DNA of 27,184 nucleotides from CAYONM01 sp964405325 (lineage in GTDB: Bacteria; Planctomycetota; UBA11346): positions 1-27,184 of the forward strand of contig CAYONM010000023.1 in assembly GCA_964405325.1 (NCBI GenBank). The letters run 5' to 3'. The notes below the pieces were generated by a model. The model made no database searches and was not told where the DNA came from. It saw nothing but the letters and a program-made list of their open reading frames with translations. A program made the position numbers and the translations under genes. This document shows positions 16,530 to 26,200 of the stretch, one piece after another; position 1 is the stretch's first letter, and the number at the start of each line of letters is the position of its first letter.

Positions 16530-17510
16530 ATGCCTTGTCCAATCTGGCATTACGTCGTCAATACTCATTCCGGTGGCGGCCAGGGGCGTTTGGTCCTACG
16601 GCAATTGCGACAACTGATCGGTCGCGAGCGCGTTGGCGACCTGTTGGCAGGTGATTTGAAGCGACAATCGGCTGCCGCCGCCGCCGAGCGGGTGCCGCTG
16701 GTCGTGGTCGGCGGCGATGGCAGTGCCGCTTCGGTGCTCAATAGTGTCGTCCAGCGCAAGCTGCGCGTACCAGTGGCGGTCTTGCCCTTGGGCACGGGCA
16801 ATGATCTCGCTCGATATCTGGGCATGGGGCGATGGAGCCTGGAGGAGTTGCCGCAGGCGCTCGAGAGTCTCCGTTGCTGTCGGTCTCGACTTCTGGACCG
16901 TTGGGTGCTGCACGGACCGGATCTGCATCGTTGGTGGTTCAACTACTGCAGCTTTGGTGCCGATGCTCGGGTGTGCATGTCTTTTGATCGGCTTCGCCGT
17001 CGCCATCCACAGCTGTTCGTATCGGCATCGGTGAACAAAGCCTGGTATGGTCTGTTGGGCCTGTTGGATCGGCGGCGGCCGCTGACCAATGAGTTACGCA
17101 GCCCGCTGATCAATGGTTCGGCTTGTAGCGTCGAGTCTTTGGTTTTTGCCAATATCAATAGTTATGCTGGCGGCACGCGTCTGCATCCGGACATCGATGC
17201 GGCTGATGGCTTGCTGGATGTGGTGGCACTGCCGGGTGGTTGGTCGGTGTTGCCCTATTTGCAGCAGTGGCGTCAGGCGGCGCAGCTGGCTTGTACTGAT
17301 GGGACCTGGGTCACCTTGCGACGTGCCGGGCACGTTCAGGTGGATGGCGAGCCTTTCGTGAGTCGGGCCGGCGTGTATCGCATCGAACCGGCGGGGAAGG
17401 TCACGGTGCTGGCCCGTTCGCTTTCGACGACTACCGTGCATGCCCGGCGTCACGAGCCGCCGTTTGGGAGTCCATCGCCATGCGTCTGTGCCTCTTGGTC
17501 ATCTGTTTGA
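16530..17510 (+). CDS. Diacylglycerol kinase, eukaryotic-type two-domain layout
   Basis: A 326-residue protein phosphorylating diacylglycerol (or a related lipid) to phosphatidate. The N-terminal catalytic domain has VNTHSGGGQG, the nucleotide loop GGDGS (GGDGT in most kinases) and PVAVLPLGTGNDLARYLG. The C-terminal half resembles the DAGK accessory domain of eukaryotic kinases rather than bacterial DgkB/YegS: LLDRWVLHG, WWFNYCSFGADARV, RRRHPQLF, NKAWYG, VFANINSYAGGTRLHPD, DGLLDVVAL and VQVDGEPF each have a recognisable eukaryotic counterpart. No C1 or membrane segment is seen. The ATG lies directly before the core (HYVVNTHSGGG) and no start codon lies between it and the in-frame stop at 16470. 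No good ribosome binding site is visible, so initiation may be weak or leaderless. The 3' end overlaps the lipoprotein gene by 31 bases. Confidence 0.87.
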   Translation: MPCPIWHYVVNTHSGGGQGRLVLRQLRQLIGRERVGDLLAGDLKRQSAAAAAERVPLVVVGGDGSAASVLNSVVQRKLRVPVAVLPLGTGNDLARYLGMGRWSLEELPQALESLRCCRSRLLDRWVLHGPDLHRWWFNYCSFGADARVCMSFDRLRRRHPQLFVSASVNKAWYGLLGLLDRRRPLTNELRSPLINGSACSVESLVFANINSYAGGTRLHPDIDAADGLLDVVALPGGWSVLPYLQQWRQAAQLACTDGTWVTLRRAGHVQVDGEPFVSRAGVYRIEPAGKVTVLARSLSTTTVHARRHEPPFGSPSPCVCASWSSV

Positions 17511-18085
17511 GTCTGGTTCTGGTCGCTTGTGGGGAGCGCAAACCCAAGGGTTTGTACGATGTCGATGACCAGGGCCTATCGGTGGATCAACAAGCCATTC
17601 TCGACCGCATCGACCAGCTGACTGCCGGCAAGGATCGTCAAGACGCTGAAGCGTCCAAACAATTCGATGCGGCGATCCATGAACTCACCCTGCAGGGGGT
17701 CAGTGTCGAGACCTACCTGATCGAAGCCCTGGTCGGTCATAATGACTGGGCGGTCCGTTATGGTGTCATTCACGTGCTGGACAGCATTGGTACCAAGGCT
17801 TGTGTCCCAGCATTGATCACGGCGCTCTCCGACGAGCACGCTCTGGTGTCGCAGAAAGCAATGTTCACCCTGCGAGTGCTCTGCCAGCATCGCGAGGTGC
17901 CCGAAGTGGGGGCCGCCATCGCCGAGGGGGCCTTGCCGCCGGTGCCACCACGCCAGACGGACGACCTCCGCGGCGATGCCGATCTGCTGATCTGGGAGGA
18001 GTGGCACGAGCTGTATCGTCAGCAGCTGCGTGACGCTTGGCAGAGCTGGTGGGATGCCAATCGGCACAAGGTGACCATCGAGTGA
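17480..18085 (+). CDS. Lipoprotein with HEAT-like repeats
   Basis: 201 residues. The N terminus MRLCLLVICLSLVLVAC ends in a clear lipobox (LVAC), so the mature protein should be lipidated at Cys17 and membrane-attached on the periplasmic side. Residues about 60-125 contain paired helices resembling HEAT repeats: LIEALVGHNDWAVRYGVIHV and ACVPALITALSDEHALVSQK. The C terminus is Trp-rich (LLIWEEWHELYRQQ, AWQSWWDANRHK), a pattern often seen in planctomycete HEAT proteins. GGGAG lies 9 bases before the ATG. It overlaps the kinase gene upstream and the UvrC gene downstream, so the three form one transcription unit. The function is unknown. A protein-binding role is suggested by the repeats only. 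Confidence 0.78.
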   Translation: MRLCLLVICLSLVLVACGERKPKGLYDVDDQGLSVDQQAILDRIDQLTAGKDRQDAEASKQFDAAIHELTLQGVSVETYLIEALVGHNDWAVRYGVIHVLDSIGTKACVPALITALSDEHALVSQKAMFTLRVLCQHREVPEVGAAIAEGALPPVPPRQTDDLRGDADLLIWEEWHELYRQQLRDAWQSWWDANRHKVTIE

Positions 18086-19392
18086 ACGAGGTGCTGGCAC
18101 AGCAACTGGCTGATTTGCCGGAATGTCCGGGTTGTTATGTCTTTCGCGATACGGCCGGTACCGAGATCTACGTTGGCAAGGCCAAGCAGCTCAAGCGGCG
18201 AGTACGCAGCTATTTCCAGCGTAGTCGGGGGCATTTGCCGCGGCTGATGCAGCTGGTCAGCGAGGTCGCCAGTTTGCATATTGTTGCCACCGATTCCGAG
18301 GTGGAGGCCTTGCTGCTGGAAAACCAGCTGATCAAGGAACTGCAACCTCGTTACAATGTGCGTTTGAAGGACGACAAGGATTACCCGCTGTTGGGGATCA
18401 GTCGGGAGGAATTTCCGCGGGTCTTCATCACGCGTGATCGGGACCGATCTGATGTCGATCTGATCGGACCCTTCGGTTCGATGACCGAACTCAAGCGGGC
18501 CTATCATTTTCTGATGCGCGTCTTCCGGTTTCGCAACTGCGATCTTGCTATCCGCGAGGACGATCCCGCTCGTCGTCGTTTCAGGCCCTGCTTGAATTAT
18601 CACATCAATCGATGCTCGGCGCCCTGCACCACGCACATTGATCGCGACGCGTACAAGGCTGACATCAAAGCCTTGCGCGCCTTTCTGTCCGGGCGCGGCA
18701 AGGCACGCGTGATGGCCGAACTGCGTCAGCGTATGCAGGCTGCGTCGCAGGAGCTGTGTTTCGAGAAAGCGGCGCGCTATCGCGACCAGCTCCAGGCCTT
18801 GGAGCGGCTTCAGGATCGCGGTCGATTGGCCGATCTCGCCGCCGAATCCGTGGTCGAGCGGCAGCATCAGGAGGGCTTGGAGAGCCTACGCCAAGCGCTG
18901 CAGTTGCCAGTGCCGCCGCGTATCATCGAGGGTTTCGATCTGGCGCATCTGCAGGGCGAGTATGTGGTTGCCGGTATGGTGCAATTCATCGACGGGAAGC
19001 CGAATCCGAATGGCTATCGCCGTTACAAGATCCGGACCAATGCTGGTGATGGCGCAGGCAACAACGATTACGCCGGTATGGCTGAAGTGGTGGGTCGGCG
19101 CTATCGTCGGGTCAAGACTGAGGATTTACCGGTGCCGGACGTGGTGTTGATCGACGGCGGTGCCGGGCAGGTGGCCGCAGCCAAGGAGCAGATCGAGGCC
19201 TGTGGCCTGACTCCGCCCTGTCTGGTGGGCTTGGCCAAGCAGGAGGAAACGCTGGTTTTCCCTGATGGTCGTGAACAGCGCCTGGGCCGGCGGCACGGCG
19301 GTTTGAAGGTGCTGATGCATGTCCGTGACGAGGCCCATCGATTTTGTCGTCGGTATTTCCATTTGCTGCAGCACCAGGGTTTGCGGAAGTAG
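18082..19392 (+). CDS. uvrC: UvrC excinuclease subunit lacking the C-terminal HhH domain
   Basis: 436 residues of UvrC, the dual-incision nuclease of nucleotide excision repair. The GIY-YIG nuclease (about 14-95) has PGCYVF, IYVGKAKQLKRRVRSYF and LLLENQLIKE, keeping the expected Tyr19, Tyr30, Lys33, Arg40 and Glu80. Four cysteines (RNC, RPC, NRC, APC) match those that hold an iron-sulfur cluster in UvrC. A UVR motif follows (ELCFEKAARYRDQL). The RNase H-like endonuclease has GFD, VLIDGGAGQ and RDEAHRF, covering the Asp-Asp-His residues. Usual UvrC is about 600 residues. This one stops about 15 residues after the DEAH motif, with no tandem helix-hairpin-helix domain. GTG at 18082 overlaps the previous stop (GTGA) with AAGGTG upstream and begins where UvrC normally begins, so it is preferred to ATG 18037. 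Confidence 0.9.
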   Translation: MNEVLAQQLADLPECPGCYVFRDTAGTEIYVGKAKQLKRRVRSYFQRSRGHLPRLMQLVSEVASLHIVATDSEVEALLLENQLIKELQPRYNVRLKDDKDYPLLGISREEFPRVFITRDRDRSDVDLIGPFGSMTELKRAYHFLMRVFRFRNCDLAIREDDPARRRFRPCLNYHINRCSAPCTTHIDRDAYKADIKALRAFLSGRGKARVMAELRQRMQAASQELCFEKAARYRDQLQALERLQDRGRLADLAAESVVERQHQEGLESLRQALQLPVPPRIIEGFDLAHLQGEYVVAGMVQFIDGKPNPNGYRRYKIRTNAGDGAGNNDYAGMAEVVGRRYRRVKTEDLPVPDVVLIDGGAGQVAAAKEQIEACGLTPPCLVGLAKQEETLVFPDGREQRLGRRHGGLKVLMHVRDEAHRFCRRYFHLLQHQGLRK

Positions 19393-19400
19393 TGGTATTC

Positions 19401-19470
19401 ATCAGAGGGGACGGGTCCCTCAGAGGGGGCGTTGCCCCCTCGCGCCTCCGCCAGCCGGGCTCCGGTCCCT
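19401..19470. repeat. Palindromic repeat copy after uvrC
   Basis: Contains acgggtccct directly followed by cagagggggc, a perfect hairpin 19423-19441 (GAGGGGGC, GTT loop, GCCCCCTC), then ctcgcgcct. The same blocks recur at 26958-26984, with the first ten bases inverted and the hairpin's second half deleted. Lying 31 bases after the uvrC stop, the hairpin might end transcription, but no T-run follows. The rest of the 19393-19667 spacer is GC-rich with no supported gene. Confidence 0.6.
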
Positions 19471-19623
19471 CGGCCTCGGTCGGACCTTGCTTGCTTCGCG
19501 AGCATTTTTGGCAGCGTTCCGCGCATTTTACGCCCAAAACCAGCCCTCGGCCGGCCGGTCTCGCGCTTGGGTGTGCTTGCCTGGTGGCGGGGAAAGCCTC
19601 CTTTGATGCGGGCAGATTGGCAC

Positions 19624-19653
19624 TTGCGGTTGTGTTGGATCATGACGTATTAA
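19624..19653 (+). promoter_or_regulatory. Possible promoter of the 201-residue gene
   Basis: TTGCGG (19624-19629), an 18-base gap and TATTAA (19648-19653) would start transcription near 19660, about 8 bases before the ATG at 19668. No ribosome binding site is visible there, so a nearly leaderless message would fit. The match to consensus is moderate. Confidence 0.3.
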
Positions 19654-19667
19654 CGTGCAGTAATCCT

Positions 19668-20273
19668 ATGAGTGAATCCCGAGCAACTCCCCTGACCGTG
19701 GCTCAGCTCAACGTCCCGGACCGCATAGCGACGACCGGCGTTCTCTTGCAGTGCCAACCCGGTGACATTCTCGGTTGGCATACGGCCAAGCAGCTGCTCT
19801 CGATGCGCCGCGTTTTTATTGAGAATGCCGACGAACATCTGATGACCGCTCTGGCCCTATTAGCGGGGCAACGAGAATGGACCTATGCCGATGGCACGGT
19901 ACCGGCGCGTGCCCCCATCAGACTGTTTCCGATCGATCCCTTTGGTCATTGGGCGGTGCAGTTGGCAGCCGATGCTGATTGGATCGGCTGGATGCGTGAC
20001 GAGGGCAAGAACCATTGGGTCCGTTCGGTGGCCTGCGAGCAGCTGCATGTTGATCTGGGGCAGGTTATCCATCTCCGCTCGGTCATCATCGGATGGTTGC
20101 TGTCCTTGCGTCAGATGCTGGGGGATTCGGTGATCGATCTGATGAATGTCGATGGCCGGGCGATGACGGTGTTGCAGCAGATGCGTTTGGGCAGCATCTT
20201 CACCGTTGATGGCATGGATTCGGGCTTCGGCTCCTCGGGCGTGCGTGCCAGTCAATCAGGCCTGCGACCGTAG
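19668..20273 (+). CDS. Unrecognised protein, 201 residues
   Basis: I do not recognise a family. The frame is open further upstream, but that part runs through the repeat spacer and the end of uvrC, and the ATG at 19668 is the first start beyond it. The protein is soluble-looking with no signal peptide. It has a mixed N-terminal part (VAQLNVPDRIATTGVLLQCQ, LLSMRRVFIENADEHLMTAL), a Trp-containing middle (FGHWAVQLAADADWIGWMR, NHWVRSVACEQLHVDLG) and one helix that is hydrophobic but short for a membrane span (VIHLRSVIIGWLLSLRQML). The last 20 residues are Gly/Ser-rich. Codon use resembles that of the neighbours. It converges on the synthase gene with only one base between the stop codons. That both genes are real is supported by the clean end-to-end fit. 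It could be a local accessory to the synthase, but nothing in the sequence shows it. Confidence 0.6.
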   Translation: MSESRATPLTVAQLNVPDRIATTGVLLQCQPGDILGWHTAKQLLSMRRVFIENADEHLMTALALLAGQREWTYADGTVPARAPIRLFPIDPFGHWAVQLAADADWIGWMRDEGKNHWVRSVACEQLHVDLGQVIHLRSVIIGWLLSLRQMLGDSVIDLMNVDGRAMTVLQQMRLGSIFTVDGMDSGFGSSGVRASQSGLRP

Positions 20274-20274
20274 C

Positions 20275-23200
20275 TCAATGCATTCGTAAAGCAAAGTCCA
20301 TCATCTGATAGATGATCCGGCCATCCACCGATAAGAAGCCGTCGCCAGTGATGGTCCGGTTCGCTTCGTCGATGCTGGTGATCCAGCATTGCACCAGCAC
20401 CTGCTGATCACTGCCCAGGACCTGGCCACGATACAGCCAACGATGTTGTCGACCATTGGCCAGTGCTTCGAAGCGGACTGGTTCGCTCCAGCGACGGATT
20501 GCATGGACCTTCAGCAATTGGACAAAACTCTCCAGGCCAAGGCTGCCCGGTGTCACTGGATCCTGGTAGAAATGCGCACGGAAATACCAGGCGGCGGGGT
20601 CGACATTCAGGATGCCTTCGCTGTACCCCAGGCCCCGTGGGCCTCCCTCGTGCAGATAACAGGATACGCGATCCAACATGCGCAGCTGGTTGGCGGGAAA
20701 GGGTGCTTGTTCCGGGTAGGTGAAGCTCTCCGCGTTTGATCGCTCGCAGGCATCGGGCTGGTAGGGTTTGGCATCACGGAGGCCAATCTGGTTGGCGAGT
20801 GCGGCTTTGGTGAAAAAGCCGAACATGGTCTCGCCAGTGTAAACCGGGCCGTCTGCGTCGTGCAGGCTGAAGTTGAATTGTTGGATCACCATGCCGCCGG
20901 ACTGCGAGACCGAGGTCATCCGCACGCGAGTGCGCAGGGTGCCGCTGTCCGGCCGTATGGCACGGTGGCTGGTGGCGGTGCCGCCCAGATTGCGGTAATG
21001 CAGGTCCTCCTGGCTGCTCAGAGCCGAGCCGATGTAGGCCGACAGCCAGCCGCAGGGTTGCAGGGCGGCTTCCAGGAGCACGCAGAACGGCATCACCGGT
21101 TGCTGTTCGGTTTGCTGATCGGCTGCGAAATACCATTCGGTAGGAGGGACGTCGTACTCGGCGTCAATATCGCCACCGGCACGCATGACAAAGGCTTGGC
21201 AGCCATCAATGCGCATGATCCGATTGAGAAATTTATACGGTGCGCGCGGTAGGCGGGCGATCACCCGTTCGTGGTCGAACATGCGGTACGGCTCGCCAAA
21301 GGCGGCAGAGGGATCGCCCTCGGCGAAAGCGACAATATGGTGGTTGTCAAATATCGGAGCTGTCTTCAAAAGGGGGGTCAGCCCCTCGCGACGTCCGTCG
21401 TACACCTCCTCGACCTCGGCCGGCTTCCCGTTTGGACGCGCTCGCCCGGGCAAACTCGAGTTTGGCACGAATTCGACTTTTGGCGGGAACGCCAGTGATG
21501 CATTGGGCTGACGTGCTGCCCAATGCGTCTCCAGTTGTTGCCGCTGCAGATTCCGGATCCGGACGCTCATGCCGATCATATGCACGATCGGCCGGCCATC
21601 ACCGCTCATCAGGGCATCGGCAATGCAGAACGGCCGGTCGGCTTCGTCGTAGCCGATCTCCTTGATGGTGAGTTCGTATTGCACGCGCTTGGTGCTGGCC
21701 AGCACCTGGCCACGGCATTTCAAGGCGGAGGCGCGACCAGGCACCGGTTCGTGGATCAGTTCGTCGTCCACTGGCACCCAGCCGATGCGCAGCAGATAGA
21801 CCCGCAGGGTGTGGAGGCAGCATTCGTACATCAGCGTGCCGGGCATGACCATGTCATCGCAGAAATGACAGGTCAGGAACCAGTCGTCCGGGTGGATATC
21901 GGCCTCACCGGTGATTCGTCCCAGGCCGTGCCGGCCAGCGCCGGGTTCCAGAGCCAGAATGCGGTGCACCAGGCGCATAGGGCCATCGGGTAGGCAGGAG
22001 AGGCCGCTCTGTCCGGAAAATGCGGCGCCAAAACAAGCTGCGAGATCACCTCGTCGCAAGGCGTCGAGGTGCTGGTCGGCGTAGCGTTCGACAGTGCTGA
22101 CCGGCACCAGTTCGTGGAAATCGGGGGTTTGGATGCCGGGTTCTGGATGTCGCATGGCGGTGGGGATCACCACGCCCTGGCCGGCGGCCAATTCGGCCTC
22201 AGTAAAAAAGCCGGCAATGCCGTCGGTCATGGTCAGCAGGCGTTTGCCGTTGACTATCCCCTCGAAACGGAAGCGGAACAGGTAGGTGTCGCCTTGGCGG
22301 AAGAAACCGTCAACATGGATGTCATAGACGATGGTCGAACCGGCGCTGGGTACCGCATCGTGGAAGGTGATGGTGGCATCCAACAGGCGATAGACCGCTT
22401 GGCCCTTGGTGATGAAGTCGATCCCCAGAAAGCCAGATAGGAACAGATCCGCCTGGCCGGATTCGACGCAGATGGAGACCGGAATAACGCCGCCATCCAG
22501 ATACCAGTCGCCTGGCAGGACGTCGTGCTCGGTCACCACCCGGCCGCTGCCCATGCCGCACGGTTCGCCTTCAATGGCGGTGATGCGGTCCACCAGCATC
22601 AGGGGCTCATCGGGCAGGCGGACCCGGGTGGGATGGGCATCGATGGTGGCGAAGCGCGGTCCCAGCACGTCGCCGATGCGGCCGATGGCGAAGGCCAGGC
22701 ATTGTTCGCGGTTCAGCGCTCGTGGTGGTTCGTCGCTGATGGGGGCCGGTGGCGTTGCTACTGGTTGTAGGCTGGACAGGAAGGTCTGATGCCGCTGCTG
22801 CATCCGCTCGAAGACCGGTTGCGGCCGTCGGGCGGTGGCTGAAAGCGCGTGGCTGGGCATTGGGACAGGAGGTCGTGTCATCAATGGGAGGGTCGGCAAG
22901 GGAGAGGTTTCTGGAACCGTAGCTGTTCCGTTTGTAACTGGAGATGGTTGGTGGCGATCGGTCACTGGATTGGCAGATATCGTCTTCCGTACGTGTCGGT
23001 CCGGAGGGGTTCCGGTCCGGGTGTCCTTGTCAGATCCTTGCGCTGCTGCCTCTTTTTGTGAGGTGTCTTTGATTCCGACCATGGGCGTAGATAGCTGCAG
23101 ACTGCGGCTGACCGGACGGCGGCGCTGCTGCCAGGGGGCTTCCAGCAAGTTGCGGTTGATCGGTTCGCCATTTGCCAACAGGGTTGCCAGGGCGTGCATG

Positions 23201-26200
23201 AAATGCTTGCCGCCGTGTTCGCGGCGGCCGCTGGCGGCAACGGCCACGTGCGGTTGATCGGCCAGGATGCTGCCGATGGCACGGGTACAGGAATTGGCTG
23301 GGCCCATTTCGATGAAGAGTCTGAGTCCGTCGTCGTGCGCCTGTCTGATCACGCGTGGATAATCGACCGTGTGCAGGGCCTGGCCGAGGATGCTTTTGCT
23401 GCAGGCTTCGGTGCTGGGAGGGTAGGTTCGGCCGAAATGAGCGGAATAGATACGGGTGCTGCGAGCGCTGGCACAGGGCAGGCGATGCAGATCCTGATAG
23501 GCCTCGGCCACCGGCCGGGCCACCTCGCAGTGCACCGAGGTGATACCATGCAACTCAATAAAATGACAGCCAAGTTGCGAAACCAGCTGGTCCAGCAGGT
23601 CCGGGTCGCCGCCGATCACGCATTCCTTTGGCGAGATGATGATCAGCAGGTAGGTCTTCGGCAGCAGCCGGCTGCGGATCTGGTCCGCATCCATGGCGGC
23701 AAGGCCTAACTTCCAGGCAGCGGTGTTTTGCTGCCAAACCTTCCTGGCCGCAGTACACTCGCCGATCAGCTGGTTGCGGAATAGCGGCGTTGCCAGCATG
23801 CGTTTCAGCATGTCGTCGCGATCGGTCCAGATCCGCTGGCTGAATAGGCTGGCGGTTTCGCCCAGGCTCAGGCCCAGGGCGGCATCGGCGTCACGACTGA
23901 GCCGTGTGAGGATATCGGTCATTGCACTGCCGGCCCAGACCTGGCCGAACAGGCGGTCGGTCTGCCGCAGATCGACCGCTTCTGGCAGCCAGAAACGACC
24001 GTCACCGAATTGTTCCAGATGGCGTTCATTGTCCGCGTCCTGCTGTTCCAGGACCCGTGGCCACCAGGCAGAGAGTTCGCGTAGCATGCCGTGGAAATGG
24101 TTGCTGGAGCCGGGGTAGATCCAGCACAGCCGGCCCGGTCCGCCCAAGGGCTGTGGTTGATAGACCAGCTCTGCTTCATTGATGGCGGTGCCAGCCGCGG
24201 CGGCCTCTTGCGCACGTTTGTGACAATCTGCTTGTCGTTGGTCGCTGTCGACCCAGGCGGCAGCCCGGCCGGTAGGGACGTCCAGTTCCACCAAGCGACG
24301 CGGCAACGGGCCGAGGGGGTGTTCCTGTTGCCGCTTGGCGTCGTGCTGGCGTAAGCGCCAGAGACAGCAGCCGCCGTCGATGCTGGTGCCACCGGCGATG
24401 GCGCGGCGGGGGCCATCGGCGCGATTGCGCAGCCAGTAGTGACTGCCAGCTGGCCCTGGGATGATGCGGTTGGCTAGGGCCAGGGCAGCGGTGCCCAGGC
24501 CGATCAGGCCATCGGCCGCGCCAAGCTGGCCGACCCGTTGCCAGTGGCTTTGTACCGGCCAAGTCGACTCGGCGCCATCCGACTCCGCCATGAAGGCGAG
24601 TCCCTCGCCGCAGGCGAGCCGGGCGCGCTTCAGGGCATCGGTGCCGCTGGTCTGTTGGCCCTCTTCCAGGACCGCGTAGATCGCATTGCCGTCGGCTTCG
24701 GCATCGCTCAGGCGCTTGCATACCAGGGCGATCGCGCCCTCGCTGGGTGTGTGCGGCAAGGTCCGGTCCAGCAGGTGTCGGGGATCGCCCTGCACGCTGA
24801 CCGCGCCGACCAGGGCTAGATCCAGCGTCCCTTGCTGCAGCAGTTCCACTGCTGTCGCCAGAGCCTGTAGGCCGCTGCCATCCTCGTTGCCATGCACGAA
24901 GCTGGCGCCGCCCAGGCGGAAGGCGCGGGCCAGGCGACTGGCGACAATGCCGCCCAGATTGCCCATGACCCGGTTGGCGGTCAGCGGTCCGCCGGCCGCG
25001 TCGCCGTTTGTACCATCGGCGCGCAGCTGCCAGCGCAGGTGGAAGCGGGTCGCTGCCAGATCCTGATCGATGCCGATGCAGCAGCCCCAGCGTGGCTGTG
25101 CCTGTGGCTCCGGCAGGCCGGCGTCGTCCCAGGCGCCCGCGGTGACGGCGAGCATCAGCGCCTGTTGGCGACTCATGTCTTGCATTTCCGCTGGTGGGAT
25201 GCGGAAACGGTCCAGAGGCAGTTCGATCTGGTTGCAGAACCAGCCGGTGGGGGCCCCCGGCAGGTTGGCAGGCCAGCTGGCTGGCGCCGCAGGTGGGGTC
25301 TGCCGGCCGCCACCGAGCAGACGGGGCCCCACTTCTTCCAGGCCGCGCCAGGGACCGACCCAGGCATCCATGCCGACGATGGCGATGGCTTCGCGGGGTT
25401 GGGATCGCGGCGGGCTGGGTTTGCTGGCCTTTGGGGCCGCCAGCAGCAAGTGAGCATTGATGCCGCCAAAGCCGAAGGCGGAGACTGCTGCCTGGCGTGG
25501 CAGCTGCTCAGGCCAGGCTTCTGGCTGCGCCAGGACTCGGCAGTTGCCCAGTTCGCTGCTGGGCTGGTCGCAGGCGACGCTGGGTGGCAATTGGCCGTGT
25601 TGCAGCGCCAATATGGTCTTCAGTAAGCCGGCGGCACCGGCGCCGGTGAGCAGGTGCCCGACGTTCCCTTTGACGGAGCCGACCGCTGGCGAAGCGGTTG
25701 GGCCCACAACCGATCGCACGCTGGCCAGCTCCACGGCATCACCGCGGGGCGTGCCGGTGCCGTGGCATTCCAGCAGCGGAAGGGTTGTCGGGTCCCAGTC
25801 GGCGGCCTGGTAGGCGGCCTGCATGGCCCGGATCTGACCTTCGGAAGCGGGGCCGAACAGACTACCGCCCAGATCGTTGGAGAGACCACAGGCGTGGATT
25901 TCGGCCAGGATCTGGTCGCCAGCGTCGCGGGCATCAGCCAGGCGTTTCAGTACGACCAGGGCGGCACCCTCGCCGACCACCAGACCGTCGGCGCGACGGT
26001 CGAAGGGTCGGCAGACGCCGGATCGGGACAGGGCGCCCAGGGCCTGGAAGCCCATCTGGGTGTACAAGCTGTCCGGGCGCGAGGCACCGCCCGCCAACAT
26101 GCCATCGGCGCGGCCGGATAGCAGCTCATCGCAGGCGAGTTTGACGGCGTAAAGGCCGGAGGCGCAAGCGGCATCCAGGCTGCGAACCACGCCGCCAAGG

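Noticed and set aside
18019..18867. Minus-strand 282-codon frame
   Set aside because: Antisense to uvrC, whose catalytic motifs are unmistakable on the plus strand.
19423..19441. Intrinsic terminator call for the hairpin after uvrC
   Set aside because: The stem is strong but is followed by cgcgcctccg with no T-run, and related hairpins occur in other contexts, so it is listed as a repeat instead.
19344..19667. Upstream part of the frame leading into the 201-residue gene
   Set aside because: It overlaps the end of uvrC and reads through the palindromic repeat. The translation is Arg/Pro/Gly-rich repeat text, so the start was set at 19668.
22900..23150. Possible ACP in the linker of the synthase
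   Set aside because: No DSL/DSI-type phosphopantetheine serine motif is visible. The stretch is Pro/Thr-rich and looks disordered.
23555..24118. Small frames on both strands within the synthase AT region
   Set aside because: The continuous 2137-residue frame with ordered domains explains this region. No frameshift is needed.
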